NCBI RefSeq assembly: GCF_001017175.1
Contig: NZ_LCYG01000016.1
Location: 325,615 to 389,614 of the forward strand
DNA from: Microvirga vignae
Lineage (GTDB): Bacteria; Pseudomonadota; Alphaproteobacteria; Rhizobiales; Beijerinckiaceae
DNA length: 64,000 nucleotides
Direction of reading: 5' to 3'
Position 1 is the stretch's first letter. Each line of letters begins with the position of its first letter. The notes under the pieces were generated by a model, which searched no databases, was not told where the DNA came from, and worked only from the letters and a program-made list of their open reading frames with translations. The translations under genes were made by a program, and so were the position numbers. Below are positions 16,971 to 26,142 of this stretch, piece by piece.

Positions 16971-18371
16971 TCAGTAGCGGTAGTGGTCCGGCTTGAACGG
17001 GCCGGTCTCCTTGACGCCGATATAGGATGCCTGGTCGGGACGCAGCTTGGTGAGCTTCACGCCGATCTTCTCGAGGTGCAGGGCAGCCACCTTCTCGTCA
17101 AGGTGCTTGGGCAGGGTGTAGACCTTGCGCTCGTACTTGCCCTGGTTGGCGAAGAGCTCGATCTGAGCGAGCGTCTGGTTCGTGAAGGAGGCCGACATCA
17201 CGAAGGACGGGTGACCCATGGCGTTGCCGAGGTTCACGAGGCGGCCTTCCGACAGCAGGATGATGCGGTGGCCGTCGGGGAACTCGATCTCGTCCACCTG
17301 CGGCTTCACGTTGTTCCACTTGAGGTTCTTGAGAGCCGCAACCTGGATCTCGTTGTCGAAGTGGCCGATGTTGCAGACGATGGCGCGGTCCTTCATCGCC
17401 CGCATGTGGTCGATGGTGATCACGTCCTTGTTGCCGGTCGCGGTGACGAAGATGTCGGCGCGGGGAGCAGCATCCTCCATCGTCGTGACCTCATAGCCTT
17501 CCATGGCGGCCTGGAGCGCGCAGATCGGATCGACTTCCGACACCAGCACGCGGCAGCCCGCCTGGCGCAAGCTGGCAGCCGAGCCCTTGCCCACGTCGCC
17601 GAAGCCCGCGACCATGGCGACCTTGCCGGCCATCATCACGTCCGTGCCGCGGCGGATGCCGTCGACCAGCGACTCGCGGCAGCCATAGAGGTTGTCGAAC
17701 TTCGATTTCGTGACCGAGTCGTTCACGTTGATCGCGGGGAAGAGGAGCTTGCCCTCCTTCTCCATGATGTAGAGGCGGTGAACGCCGGTGGTGGTCTCTT
17801 CCGACACGCCCTTGATCGAGGCGGCGAGCTCGGCGAACCAGCCCTTCGGCTTCTCCGAGAGCAGGCGCTTGAGAAGGGCGAAGAAGACTTCCTCTTCCTC
17901 GGAGCCGGGCTTGTCGAGGAAGGCGGTGTCGCCCTGCTCGGCGCGCAGACCCATGTGGACCAGCATGGTGGCGTCGCCGCCGTCGTCGAGGATCATGTTC
18001 GGCATGCCGCCATCATGCCAGTCGAAGAGCTTGGCGGTGAAGTCCCAGTACTCCTTCAGGGTCTCGCCCTTGTAGGCGAAGACCGGGATGCCGGCGGCGG
18101 CGATCGCAGCGGCAGCGTGGTCCTGGGTGGAGTAGATGTTGCAGGACACCCAGCGGATGTCGGCGCCGAGGCTTTTAAGGGTCTCGATCAGCACCGCGGT
18201 CTGGATCGTCATGTGGAGCGAGCCGGCGATGCGGGCGCCCTTCAGCGGCTGCTTGGGGCCGTATTCCTCGCGCACGGCCATGAGGCCCGGCATCTCGGTC
18301 TCGGCAATCGAGATCTCCTTGCGGCCGAAATCGGCGAGGCCGATGTCTTTAACGATGTAGTCCTGAGCCAT
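16971..18371 (-). CDS. ahcY: S-adenosylhomocysteinase
   Basis: The protein has 466 residues from the ATG at 18371 ([19 protein letters not shown]). It hydrolyses S-adenosylhomocysteine to adenosine and homocysteine, which removes the methyltransferase inhibitor and feeds methionine recycling. The NAD-binding loop [12 protein letters not shown] is present, as are the family segments [21 protein letters not shown] and [13 protein letters not shown], and the C terminus KPDHYRY. The ten extra upstream codons in the open frame (starting MKPHGC) are not conserved. A perfect 20-bp palindrome 73 bp upstream suggests control by an ArsR-family regulator such as SahR. Confidence 0.97.
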   Translation of the reverse strand: MAQDYIVKDIGLADFGRKEISIAETEMPGLMAVREEYGPKQPLKGARIAGSLHMTIQTAVLIETLKSLGADIRWVSCNIYSTQDHAAAAIAAAGIPVFAYKGETLKEYWDFTAKLFDWHDGGMPNMILDDGGDATMLVHMGLRAEQGDTAFLDKPGSEEEEVFFALLKRLLSEKPKGWFAELAASIKGVSEETTTGVHRLYIMEKEGKLLFPAINVNDSVTKSKFDNLYGCRESLVDGIRRGTDVMMAGKVAMVAGFGDVGKGSAASLRQAGCRVLVSEVDPICALQAAMEGYEVTTMEDAAPRADIFVTATGNKDVITIDHMRAMKDRAIVCNIGHFDNEIQVAALKNLKWNNVKPQVDEIEFPDGHRIILLSEGRLVNLGNAMGHPSFVMSASFTNQTLAQIELFANQGKYERKVYTLPKHLDEKVAALHLEKIGVKLTKLRPDQASYIGVKETGPFKPDHYRY

Positions 18372-18444
18372 GATGGCCTCCGTGCACCCGTGGGGTTTCA
18401 ATTCGCGCTGTCTCTACCAGAGAGCCGCCCGGGAGGCAATCAAG

Positions 18445-18464
18445 ATATAAAGATGTCTTTATAT
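18445..18464. promoter_or_regulatory. Palindromic operator upstream of ahcY, SahR-like
   Basis: ATATAAAGATGTCTTTATAT has perfect 9-bp arms around a 2-bp spacer. The AT-rich ATAAAGA/TCTTTAT pattern is of the type I associate with ArsR-family S-adenosylhomocysteine regulators (SahR) of proteobacteria. No regulator gene is in the window. Confidence 0.65.
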
Positions 18465-18555
18465 GCTTCGGTTTTTCCAAAGGCGCGCTTATCCCGTTGA
18501 ACGATCTCAAAACCGCGCTGCGTCCGGAATGCTCTTCCCGTGCCTGATTTTCCTC

Positions 18556-18661
18556 GTCATGGCCGTCCCCGGACTCGATCCGGGGACCAGTCCCGGCCAT
18601 CCACGCCTTTCATGCGCCCTAGCTTTAAGACGTGAATCCCCGGAACAAGTCCGGGGATGAC
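18556..18661. repeat. Dispersed palindromic repeat, family A (copy 3)
   Basis: Begins GTCATGGCCGTCCCCGG and ends AGTCCGGGGATGAC, with CCACGCCTTTC and AAGACGTG arms inside. It lies between the ptsH-type gene end and the ahcY promoter. Confidence 0.7.
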
Positions 18662-18703
18662 GGGGCTTGAACCTTAAAGCGAGAGGGTGTGCGCTACTGG
18701 CGC

Positions 18704-19024
18704 TCACTCCTCCTCACCGAACTTGTTGGCGAGAAGGTCGTCGATGGCCTGGAGGCAGGCCTGGGCGTCCTGGCCCTTCGCGGCAACGGTGATCGTGGTC
18801 CCCTGAGCGGCGGCCAGGGTCAGGAGACCCATGATCGAGCGGCCGCCGACCGTCTCGCCGCAGCGGGTCACGGTCACGTCGGCGTCGAAGCGCTCGACGG
18901 TCTGCACGAACTTGGCCGATGCCCGGGCGTGCAGGCCCCGGCGATTGATGATCGGGAGCTCCCGGACCTCGGCCCCGTCGGGAACAGGAGACGGGGGGCA
19001 ATCCTGGTCGAGGGGCTGATCCAT
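18704..19024 (-). CDS. HPr family phosphocarrier protein
   Basis: The protein has 106 residues from the ATG at 19024. The active-site segment INRRGLHARASAKF carries phosphorylatable His32, and GGRSIMGLLTLAA carries Ser63; the 31-residue spacing equals His15-Ser46 of classical HPr. Both EI/PEP phosphorylation at His and HprK phosphorylation at Ser are therefore possible. There is an N-terminal extension of about 17 residues. It forms a regulatory PTS cluster with EIIA (5 bp upstream) and HprK, with no sugar permease nearby, so a regulatory rather than transport role is likely. Confidence 0.9.
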   Translation of the reverse strand: MDQPLDQDCPPSPVPDGAEVRELPIINRRGLHARASAKFVQTVERFDADVTVTRCGETVGGRSIMGLLTLAAAQGTTITVAAKGQDAQACLQAIDDLLANKFGEEE

Positions 19025-19029
19025 GGTTC

Positions 19030-19431
19030 TTATTTTCCCGACAGAACGCGCGAGGCGATGTTGATGTATTTCCGCCCCGCCTCCTGCGCGTGGGAGACCG
19101 CGTCGTTCAAGGGCTCCTCGTCGCGGACGGAAGCCAGCTTGATGAGCATGGGCAGATTGATGCCGGCCACCACCTCGACGGAGCCGCCGTTCATGCAGGA
19201 CAGGGCGAGGTTCGAGGGTGTCCCCCCGAACATGTCGGTCAGAACCACGACGCCTTGACCCGAGTTGACCCGGCACACGGCGGCCATGATGTCCTTGCGC
19301 CGTGTTTCCATGTCGTCGTCAGGGCCAATCGTGATCGTCTCAAGCTGCTCTTGAGGACCCACGACATGCTCCAGCGCGGCTTTGAATTCCGTCGCGAGCT
19401 GCCCGTGGGTGACGAGCACCATTCCAATCAT
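19030..19431 (-). CDS. PTS EIIA component, mannose-family (EIIA-Man-like)
   Basis: A 133-residue protein with the N-terminal active-site pattern MIGMVLVTHGQLA (His9) and the core VVVLTDMFGGTPSNLALS of the mannose-type EIIA fold. It accepts phosphate from HPr. No EIIB or EIIC gene is present, so it is probably a signalling protein, as proposed for alphaproteobacterial PTS clusters of this layout. It is followed by the HPr gene and preceded by hprK, with an 88-bp gap. Confidence 0.9.
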   Translation of the reverse strand: MIGMVLVTHGQLATEFKAALEHVVGPQEQLETITIGPDDDMETRRKDIMAAVCRVNSGQGVVVLTDMFGGTPSNLALSCMNGGSVEVVAGINLPMLIKLASVRDEEPLNDAVSHAQEAGRKYINIASRVLSGK

Positions 19432-19519
19432 ATTGTTCCGAGTCCAAACGCTCCGAGAGCGGAGCCGCTATTTTGTGCACCGCGAAGCCAAGCGCAAGAG
19501 CATTGAGAGGAAAAGTTCA

Positions 19520-19975
19520 TCACAGTGTCAACACCGTGTCGCAAACACCACTCAGGCGCCCAAGGGCAATGCTCGCAAAACTTGCCCCGGCCCGCATGCG
19601 GATGCGAGGGACCATGACGCCGCATAGAACAATGTTTCCGTCTTCCGCTTCCGGAAAGCGCGGCGGGTCTTCGCTGAGATCGATGACGAGGCGGATGACG
19701 GCGGCGGGCTCGTAGGGCTGACGGGTGATGCCCAGACCATGGATCTCCAGGTGGCCGGCGAGCGGCTCCACCGGGCTTGCCAGGAGGCGCCCGTGCTCGA
19801 CGCGGAGACTGGTTCTGTCATCGCCGACAAGGCAGCCGAACCGGCCTGCCTGGATGGCGTGAAGCACCATCTCTCGCGCCAGGGTCGATTTGCCCGAGCC
19901 CGAGCGACCCCGGATCAGAACACCGGCTTCGCCGATGACGACGCAGGACGCATGGATGGTTTCAGGCTGGCTCAA
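19520..19975 (-). CDS. hprK: HPr kinase/phosphorylase, short alphaproteobacterial form
   Basis: A 151-residue protein that corresponds to the C-terminal catalytic domain of HprK only; Gram-positive HprK is about 310 residues. The P-loop GRSGSGKSTLA lies at residues ~23-33, and LVIDLSEDPPRFPE sits near the C-terminal HprK region. It phosphorylates and dephosphorylates HPr on serine. The start is TTG at 19975, overlapping the chvG stop (TTGA), so translation is probably coupled to the kinase gene. The block chvI-chvG-hprK-EIIA-HPr is conserved in Rhizobiales. Confidence 0.92.
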   Translation of the reverse strand: MSQPETIHASCVVIGEAGVLIRGRSGSGKSTLAREMVLHAIQAGRFGCLVGDDRTSLRVEHGRLLASPVEPLAGHLEIHGLGITRQPYEPAAVIRLVIDLSEDPPRFPEAEDGNIVLCGVMVPRIRMRAGASFASIALGRLSGVCDTVLTL

Positions 19976-21846
19976 GGCGTCTTCTCTCCTTCAGCCTTTC
20001 TAGCCTGTTCCCGCCTGGCCGCCTCCTTCTTCGCCTGCTCCTTCTTGCCCTTCGGATTCTCGGCCGTGGGCAGGCGGATGATGAAGCGGGCGCCGAGCCG
20101 CTTCGGCTCGCCGGTCTCGTCCGGCGGGCCGAGCCGGTTTTCGGCACGGATCTTGCCGCGATGAGCCTCGATGATCTGCCGGGAGATCGACAGCCCCAGG
20201 CCGGAATTCTGGCCGAAGCCCTGGTTGGGCCGGTCCGTGTAAAAGCGCTCGAAGATGCGGTCCAGGGCATCGGGCTCGATGCCCGGACCGTTGTCCTCCA
20301 CCAGGACCTCGGCCTCGGTCTTCCGCCGCCGCAACGTCACGCGCACCGGTGCATCGGGAGGCGAGAAGGAGCGGGCATTGTCGATGAGGTTGTTGAACAC
20401 CTGGCCAAGACGGCTGTCATGGCCGAGGACCAGGAAGGCATCGCGGCCGCGCGGATGGCTCTCGATGCTGAGCTCGACGAGCGGGTCGTGCTCCTGCCGA
20501 CGCTCGTTGGCCACCGACACCACCGCATCGAGCAGACGCGTCATGTCCACCGGTTCCGCATCGGCACGGGCGAGTTCCGCATCGAGCCGCGAGGCATCGG
20601 AGATGTCGCTGATGAGCCGGTCGAGGCGCTTCACGTCGTGCTGAATGATCGACATGAGGCGCCCGCGGGATTCGTCGCTGCGGGCGAGAGGCAGGGTTTC
20701 CACGGCGCTCCGGAGCGACGTGAGCGGGTTCTTCAGCTCATGCGCCACGTCCGCCGCAAAGCTCTCGATGGCGTCGATGCGATTGTAGAGCGCCTTCGTC
20801 ATGTCGCGCAGCGCGCCGGACAGGTGGCCGATCTCGTCCGAGCGATTGGTGAAATCCGGGATCTCCTGGCGGGACTTGGTGCCCCAGCGAACGCGCTCCG
20901 CTGCTTCCGCCAAGCGGCGCACGGGGCCCGCGATCGCGCCTGCGAGGAAAAGCGAGAGCACGATCATCACGACCGCCGCCACCAGGAACACCTGGAGCAA
21001 TGCAAAGCGTTCGGAGGCGATGATGGCGTCGATGTCGCCTTCCTGCGTCGAGAGCAGCAATACGCCCTGCACCGTGCGAAAGCGCTGGATCGGCACTGCG
21101 ACGGAGACGATGGTCTCGCCGCGCGTGTTCACACGCACCACACTCGATTGCTGGCCTGAGAAGGCCTGCTGGACTTCCGAGAGGGACTTGCCGTTGACGG
21201 GGCCCGCCTCCTCCTGCACCGGGCGCTTGGTGCGCCGGAACATCTTGCGCACGCTGTTCCAGGTGCGCTCGATGGTGCTTGCCGTATCCTCCACATTGGC
21301 GACCGGCGGCAGGTCCATCCGCAGGATGTCGCCGCGGGAATAGAAGTTGCGGGAATCGAGCAGGAGCAGGCCGTCCCGGTCGAAGATGCGGGCGCGGGTC
21401 TGGGTGGGGGTCACGAGACGCCGCAGCAGGGGGGCGACGCGCTCCGGGTTGATGGAGAATTCGAGCGAGGAGAGGCTCTCGTCGTTCAGGCGCTCGGTCT
21501 CGCCCGCCTGCATCTGGAGGAGCTGGTCAGGATCGAGGGTGATGGTGTTGGTTTCCACCGTCGCGGAGCTCGCGATGGCGCCGGCGATGATCTCGCCTTG
21601 CGTGAGCAGGCTCTGCACCCGCGCCTCGATGAGGCCTTCGCGGAACTGGTTGAGGTAGAGAAAGCCCACGAGTAGGGCCACGAGGCCCGCGAGATTGAGC
21701 ACGACGATGCGACGCGTCAGGCTCGACGAGGCGCGCTGGTAGAGCATGCGGCCGAAATCCTGCAGCCGCGCCAGGATGCCACGAGGAGCAGGCGGATCGT
21801 CGGGCGACGCCTCGGCGTGGATGGGATCAGCCTTCATGCCACTCAT
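19972..21846 (-). CDS. chvG: Sensor histidine kinase ChvG (ExoS-type)
   Basis: A 624-residue inner-membrane kinase. The first membrane helix is at ~48-66 (VVLNLAGLVALLVGFLYL), a long periplasmic sensor region follows, and the second helix is near 280-300 (LVAAVVMIVLSLFLAGAIAGPV). Then come HAMP, HisKA (FAADVAHELKNPLTSLRSAVE) and HATPase_c (NNLIDNARSFS, EDNGPGIEPD, GLGLSISRQIIEAHRG). ChvG with ChvI senses acid or envelope stress and controls exopolysaccharide, motility and host interaction genes. It lies 84 bp after chvI and overlaps hprK. Confidence 0.92.
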   Translation of the reverse strand: MSGMKADPIHAEASPDDPPAPRGILARLQDFGRMLYQRASSSLTRRIVVLNLAGLVALLVGFLYLNQFREGLIEARVQSLLTQGEIIAGAIASSATVETNTITLDPDQLLQMQAGETERLNDESLSSLEFSINPERVAPLLRRLVTPTQTRARIFDRDGLLLLDSRNFYSRGDILRMDLPPVANVEDTASTIERTWNSVRKMFRRTKRPVQEEAGPVNGKSLSEVQQAFSGQQSSVVRVNTRGETIVSVAVPIQRFRTVQGVLLLSTQEGDIDAIIASERFALLQVFLVAAVVMIVLSLFLAGAIAGPVRRLAEAAERVRWGTKSRQEIPDFTNRSDEIGHLSGALRDMTKALYNRIDAIESFAADVAHELKNPLTSLRSAVETLPLARSDESRGRLMSIIQHDVKRLDRLISDISDASRLDAELARADAEPVDMTRLLDAVVSVANERRQEHDPLVELSIESHPRGRDAFLVLGHDSRLGQVFNNLIDNARSFSPPDAPVRVTLRRRKTEAEVLVEDNGPGIEPDALDRIFERFYTDRPNQGFGQNSGLGLSISRQIIEAHRGKIRAENRLGPPDETGEPKRLGARFIIRLPTAENPKGKKEQAKKEAARREQARKAEGEKTP

Positions 21847-21930
21847 TCAGCCACGGCCCGAGAGATCTTTTCGGACCATGCCCGTCTTTCCTGGTTGTCC
21901 TCTGCCGTCGAAGGCAGGCGTCTTCAGGCG

Positions 21931-22629
21931 TTAAGCTTCCTTGAAGCGATAGCCGACGCCGTAAAGGGTCTCGATCATTTCGAAACTTGGGTCAACCACC
22001 TTGAACTTTTTGCGCAGGCGCTTGATGTGGCTGTCGATGGTGCGGTCGTCCACATAGACCTGATCGTCATAGGCAGCATCCATCAGGGCATTGCGGCTTT
22101 TCACCACGCCGGGGCGTGTGGCGAGCGCCTGCAGGATCAGGAATTCGGTCACGGTGAGCGTCACCGGCTCGCCCTTCCAGGTGCAGGCGTGGCGCTCCGG
22201 GTCCATCTTCAGCTGGCCGCGCTCCAGGGCCTTCGGGTCGGCCTCTTTGGGGGCGCTCTGGTCCTTGGGAGCGAAGCGGCGCAGCACCGCCTTCACGCGC
22301 TCGACCAGGAGGCGCTGGGAGAAGGGCTTCCGGATGAAGTCGTCCGCGCCCATTTTCAGGCCGAACAATTCGTCGATCTCCTCGTCCTTGGAGGTCAGGA
22401 AGATCACGGGCAGGTCAGACTTCTGGCGCAGGCGCCGCAGCAGCTCCATGCCGTCCATGCGCGGCATCTTGATGTCGAAGATGGCAAGATCCGGCGGCGC
22501 ATGCTTCAGGCCGTCGAGGGCGGAGGCCCCGTCGGTATAGGTCTGGATGCGATATCCCTCCGCCTCAAGGGCGATCGACACGGAAGTCAGGATGTTGCGA
22601 TCGTCATCGACAAGAGCGATCGTGGGCAT
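21931..22629 (-). CDS. chvI: Response regulator ChvI, OmpR family
   Basis: The protein has 232 residues from the ATG at 22629 ([14 protein letters not shown]), preceded by GGGAAGAG. The receiver domain has acidic residues DDD at 8-10, phospho-acceptor Asp52 (LAIFDIKMP) and Lys in FIRKPF. The C-terminal winged helix ends [35 protein letters not shown], typical of OmpR/PhoB regulators. It is the cognate regulator of ChvG. It is divergent from pckA, which in several rhizobia is linked to the same locus. Confidence 0.93.
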   Translation of the reverse strand: MPTIALVDDDRNILTSVSIALEAEGYRIQTYTDGASALDGLKHAPPDLAIFDIKMPRMDGMELLRRLRQKSDLPVIFLTSKDEEIDELFGLKMGADDFIRKPFSQRLLVERVKAVLRRFAPKDQSAPKEADPKALERGQLKMDPERHACTWKGEPVTLTVTEFLILQALATRPGVVKSRNALMDAAYDDQVYVDDRTIDSHIKRLRKKFKVVDPSFEMIETLYGVGYRFKEA

Positions 22630-23149
22630 GAACTCTTCCCTAAGCTTACACGGACGATGGTCGCGTGACGTATCGTTCGACAACGCAGAAGGCCTTAAAG
22701 TGTGCCCAACTGCGCCTTACTCGTGGCATAAATATGGTTACACACAGCCCAAGTACCAGGGCTAAGCCATGCGATAGTGGTGTCCAGGAAGCGCGCGTTC
22801 AACAGGAGATGAATGATCCCAGGCCATTTTCGGCCCGATTTGCCGCACGAGAAGGGCTGCCCAGAGCCTGGAAGCATTGCACGATGGAGGCCTCTCCCGT
22901 CAATCCTTCCAAAGAACTCTGCGGCAAATGCTGAAAATCCAGGCGAACTACCCTGGATGGGTCTAGCGCCGCAAAAAATAGAATGCCATGGAATGCCCTC
23001 GGTTGACGGCTTAGCCGCCTGACCTAAACATCCTTAGTTCAAGCGGATTTGCGGGAGTGGACTGCACCGCTTGAGTGCAACAATGTGACGGCCATCTGAA
23101 AGGCGGCACATCCGGCTGCTCGACGATCGGCGACCAGGAGAAGTCTTCC
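22630..23149. other. chvI-pckA divergent intergenic region
   Basis: A 520-bp gap between two divergent genes; it must hold both promoters. Short open frames here look like chance frames, and I see no strong hairpin or operator that I can name. Confidence 0.5.
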
Positions 23150-24760
23150 GTGGATAACATCGGCGTCTTCAACAGCGCTCAAGGCGCGGAGGCCATCGGC
23201 TTTCGCAATCTCAAAAAAGTCTACTGGAACCTCGAAGCCCCCGCACTCTATGAGCATTCCCTGACAAGGGCTGAGACCAAGCTCGTGAAGGGCGGCGCTC
23301 TCCTGGCCGAGACCGGCGTTCACACGGGCCGTTCGCCCAAGGACAAGTTCGTGGTCCGGGACGAGAACACCGAAAGCACCGTCTGGTGGGACAACAACGG
23401 CTCCATCACCCCGGGCCATTTCGACGCTCTGCTGCAGGATTTCCTCGCCCATGCCGAGGGCAAGGAGCTGTTCGCGCAGGATCTCTATGGCGGCGCAGAT
23501 CCGGCCTATCGGATCAAGGCGCGGGTCTTCACGGAATTCGCCTGGCACTCCCTGTTCATCCGCAACCTGCTGATCCGCCCCGAGGCGGGCGAGCTGCGGG
23601 ATTATGTGCCCGGCCTCACCATCATCGACCTTCCGTCCTTCAAGGCCGATCCGGCCCGCCACGGCTGCCGCACGGAAACGGTGATCGCCTGCGACTTCAC
23701 CCGCAAGATCGTGCTGATCGGCGGCACCTCTTATGCCGGCGAGATGAAGAAGTCGGTCTTCACCTATCTCAACTACGTTCTGCCCCCGCAGAAGGTCATG
23801 CCCATGCATTGCTCCGCCAATGTGGGCCATGACGGGGACGTCGCCGTATTCTTCGGCCTCTCCGGCACCGGCAAGACCACGCTGTCGGCCGACCCGAACC
23901 GCATCCTGCTCGGCGACGACGAGCATGGCTGGGGCCCGAACGGCGTGTTCAACTTCGAGGGCGGCTGCTACGCCAAGACCATCCGCCTCTCGCGGGAAGC
24001 GGAGCCCGAGATCTTCGCGACCACCGAGCGCTTCGGCACGGTTCTGGAGAACGTGGTGGTCGACCCCATCACCCGCGTTCCGAACTTCGACGATGCGTCC
24101 AAGACGGAGAACACGCGCTGCGCCTATCCGCTGGACTTCATTCCGAATGCGAGCGCTACCGGCCGCGCAGGGATTCCGAAGAACATCGTGATGCTCACCT
24201 GCGATGCCTTCGGCGTTCTGCCCCCCATCGCCAAGCTCACGCCGGCGGAAGCCATGTATCACTTCCTCTCCGGCTACACCGCGAAGGTGGCGGGCACGGA
24301 AAAGGGCGTGAAGGATCCGGAAGCCACCTTCTCCACCTGCTTCGGCTCGCCCTTCATGCCGCGCCATCCTTCGGAATACGGCAACCTGCTGCGCGATCTC
24401 ATCGCCAAGCACTCGGTGGATTGCTGGCTCGTCAATACGGGTTGGACCGGCGGCAAATACGGCGTCGGCCGTCGCATGCCGATCCGCGTCACGCGCCGCC
24501 TGCTCACCGCTGCACTCGACGGTTCGCTCTCCCGCGCCGATTTCCGCCGCGATCCTTACTTCGGCTTCGCGGTGCCGACATCGGTGCCCGGCGTCGAGCC
24601 GCACATCCTGTATCCGGTGAAGACCTGGCAGGATAAGGCGGAGTTCGCCGAGACCGCCAAGCGCCTGATTGCCATGTTCAACGAGAATTTCAAGCGCTTC
24701 GAAGGCCACGTCGATTCAGACGTGCGCTCGGCAGCGCCGCAGATGTCGATTGCGGCTTAA
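23150..24760 (+). CDS. pckA: Phosphoenolpyruvate carboxykinase (ATP)
   Basis: The protein has 536 residues from the GTG at 23150, which has AGGAGA 8 bp upstream; the open frame to 23075 lacks a ribosome site. It converts oxaloacetate and ATP to PEP for gluconeogenesis. Visible motifs are [10 protein letters not shown], the kinase-1a loop [11 protein letters not shown], the metal-binding [10 protein letters not shown] and [13 protein letters not shown]. The length matches the rhizobial ATP-dependent enzyme. It stands alone on the plus strand, divergent from chvI. Confidence 0.97.
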   Translation: MDNIGVFNSAQGAEAIGFRNLKKVYWNLEAPALYEHSLTRAETKLVKGGALLAETGVHTGRSPKDKFVVRDENTESTVWWDNNGSITPGHFDALLQDFLAHAEGKELFAQDLYGGADPAYRIKARVFTEFAWHSLFIRNLLIRPEAGELRDYVPGLTIIDLPSFKADPARHGCRTETVIACDFTRKIVLIGGTSYAGEMKKSVFTYLNYVLPPQKVMPMHCSANVGHDGDVAVFFGLSGTGKTTLSADPNRILLGDDEHGWGPNGVFNFEGGCYAKTIRLSREAEPEIFATTERFGTVLENVVVDPITRVPNFDDASKTENTRCAYPLDFIPNASATGRAGIPKNIVMLTCDAFGVLPPIAKLTPAEAMYHFLSGYTAKVAGTEKGVKDPEATFSTCFGSPFMPRHPSEYGNLLRDLIAKHSVDCWLVNTGWTGGKYGVGRRMPIRVTRRLLTAALDGSLSRADFRRDPYFGFAVPTSVPGVEPHILYPVKTWQDKAEFAETAKRLIAMFNENFKRFEGHVDSDVRSAAPQMSIAA

Positions 24761-24786
24761 AAAGCTGCCATCATCGAGACCACAGG

Positions 24787-24810
24787 AGCGGCGGCTTTAG
24801 GGCCGCCGCT
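24787..24810 (+). terminator. Hairpin after pckA, possible terminator
   Basis: AGCGGCGGC / GCCGCCGCT form a perfect 9-bp stem on a short loop 26 bp past the pckA stop. There is no T run after it, so termination is plausible but not certain. Confidence 0.5.
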
Positions 24811-24829
24811 TCGCGTTGGGGATACAGGC

Positions 24830-25924
24830 ATGGATGTTCTCGTCACCGGCGCCGGCGTTGTTGGATTGGCGATCGCTCGTGATTTCGCTTTGCGCGGCCA
24901 CAGCGTCATCGTGGCCGAGAAAACCGGCGGCATCGGCAACGGCGTATCCTCGCGCAACAGCGAGGTGATCCATGCGGGCATGTATTATCCGACAGATTCT
25001 CTTCGTGCGCGCCACTGCGTGAATGGGCGCCGCATGCTCTATGCGTTCTGCGAGAGCCACGGCGTACCGCACAGGAAATGCGGCAAACTCATTGTCGCGA
25101 CGAACGATCTTGAACAGGCGAAGATCGAAGGCATCTACGAGCAAGGCATCGCCAATGACGTGGAGGGGCTTTCCTACCTCACGGGCGAAGAGGCAAGAGC
25201 GCTCGAGTCGAACCTCTTCTGCACCGGTGCGGTGCTCTCGCGCGAAACCGGAATCATTGACAGCCACGCGCTGATGCTGGCGCTGCAGGGCGATCTCGAA
25301 TCCGCAGGCGGCATGATCGCCTTTCACGCGCCCGTCGAACGGATCGTGCAAAACGGAACGGGATGGAACGTGCATGTCGGCGGCGCGGAGCCAACTGAAA
25401 TCGCAGTCGATGCGGTGATCAATGCGGCAGGCTTAAGTGCGCAGGCGCTTGCACGGGCAACGGAAGGTTATGCCCAAGAGCGCGTACCGCCTCTCGTGCT
25501 CGCCAAGGGCAATTACTTCGGCGGCCTCGGCAAGCCCACCTTCTCGCGCCTGATCTATCCCGCGCCCGTGGATGGCGGCTTGGGCACGCATGTGACGCTC
25601 GACCTTAGCGGGCGCATGCGTTTCGGTCCCGATGTGGAGTGGGTCGATCACGAGGTCTATGAAGTCGATCCCCATCGTGCGGAAAGCTTCTACGCCTCCA
25701 TCCGCCGCTATTGGCCGGGCCTGCCGGATGGTGCGCTTGTGCCGGATTATTCAGGCATCCGCCCGAAGCTCACGGGCCCCGGCGAGAAGGCGGCCGATTT
25801 CATGATCGATGGACCGGGCGAGCATGGGCTTGTCGGTCTCGTTCATCTCTTCGGCATCGAGAGCCCGGGGCTGACCTCGTGCCTGTCGATCGCGGAGGAT
25901 GTGGCGGAGCGATTGAGCGCCTGA
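24830..25924 (+). CDS. FAD-dependent oxidoreductase, L-2-hydroxyglutarate oxidase-like
   Basis: A 364-residue DAO-family flavoprotein. The N-terminal dinucleotide fold VTGAGVVGLAIARDFALRGH is followed by SSRNSEVIHAGMYYP, a hallmark of the LhgO/L2HGDH group, and by ETGIIDSHALM. The C terminus (DYSGIRPKLTGPG, then HLFGIESPGLTSCLSIAE) also fits that group. LhgO oxidises L-2-hydroxyglutarate to 2-oxoglutarate and passes electrons to the quinone pool. The family call is solid; the substrate is inferred. Confidence 0.8.
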   Translation: MDVLVTGAGVVGLAIARDFALRGHSVIVAEKTGGIGNGVSSRNSEVIHAGMYYPTDSLRARHCVNGRRMLYAFCESHGVPHRKCGKLIVATNDLEQAKIEGIYEQGIANDVEGLSYLTGEEARALESNLFCTGAVLSRETGIIDSHALMLALQGDLESAGGMIAFHAPVERIVQNGTGWNVHVGGAEPTEIAVDAVINAAGLSAQALARATEGYAQERVPPLVLAKGNYFGGLGKPTFSRLIYPAPVDGGLGTHVTLDLSGRMRFGPDVEWVDHEVYEVDPHRAESFYASIRRYWPGLPDGALVPDYSGIRPKLTGPGEKAADFMIDGPGEHGLVGLVHLFGIESPGLTSCLSIAEDVAERLSA

Positions 25925-25974
25925 AGAGACATGGCATCCCAGACGGAACGTAGCGGACGGGCAAGCTCTCCCTG

Positions 25975-26133
25975 GTCATGGCCGTCCCCGGACTTGATCC
26001 GGGGATCTGTCCCGGCCATCCCGATATGGAAAAGCGCTTTGCCTCTCGGATCGTCATCACCGGCACAAGGCCGGGGATGACATCAAGTTTTTTGAAAACG
26101 ATCCCGGATCGCCTTGCAGGCATCCGGGATGAC
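25975..26133. repeat. Dispersed palindromic repeat, family A (copy 4, composite)
   Basis: Begins GTCATGGCCGTCCCCGGAC and contains two further arms ending GGCCGGGGATGAC and CATCCGGGATGAC. It looks like two or three repeat units in series. It fills the space between the converging LhgO-like and transporter genes, ending 10 bp from the latter. Confidence 0.7.
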
Positions 26134-26142
26134 ACGGTTCAA

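Noticed and set aside
18372..18470. SAM or SAH riboswitch in the ahcY leader
   Set aside because: I could not match the leader to the conserved core of known SAM-II, SAM/SAH or SAH riboswitches; the protein-operator palindrome is the better explanation.
22813..23022. 69-codon open frame between chvI and pckA
   Set aside because: No ribosome site, a run-on composition unlike neighbouring proteins, and location in a divergent promoter region.
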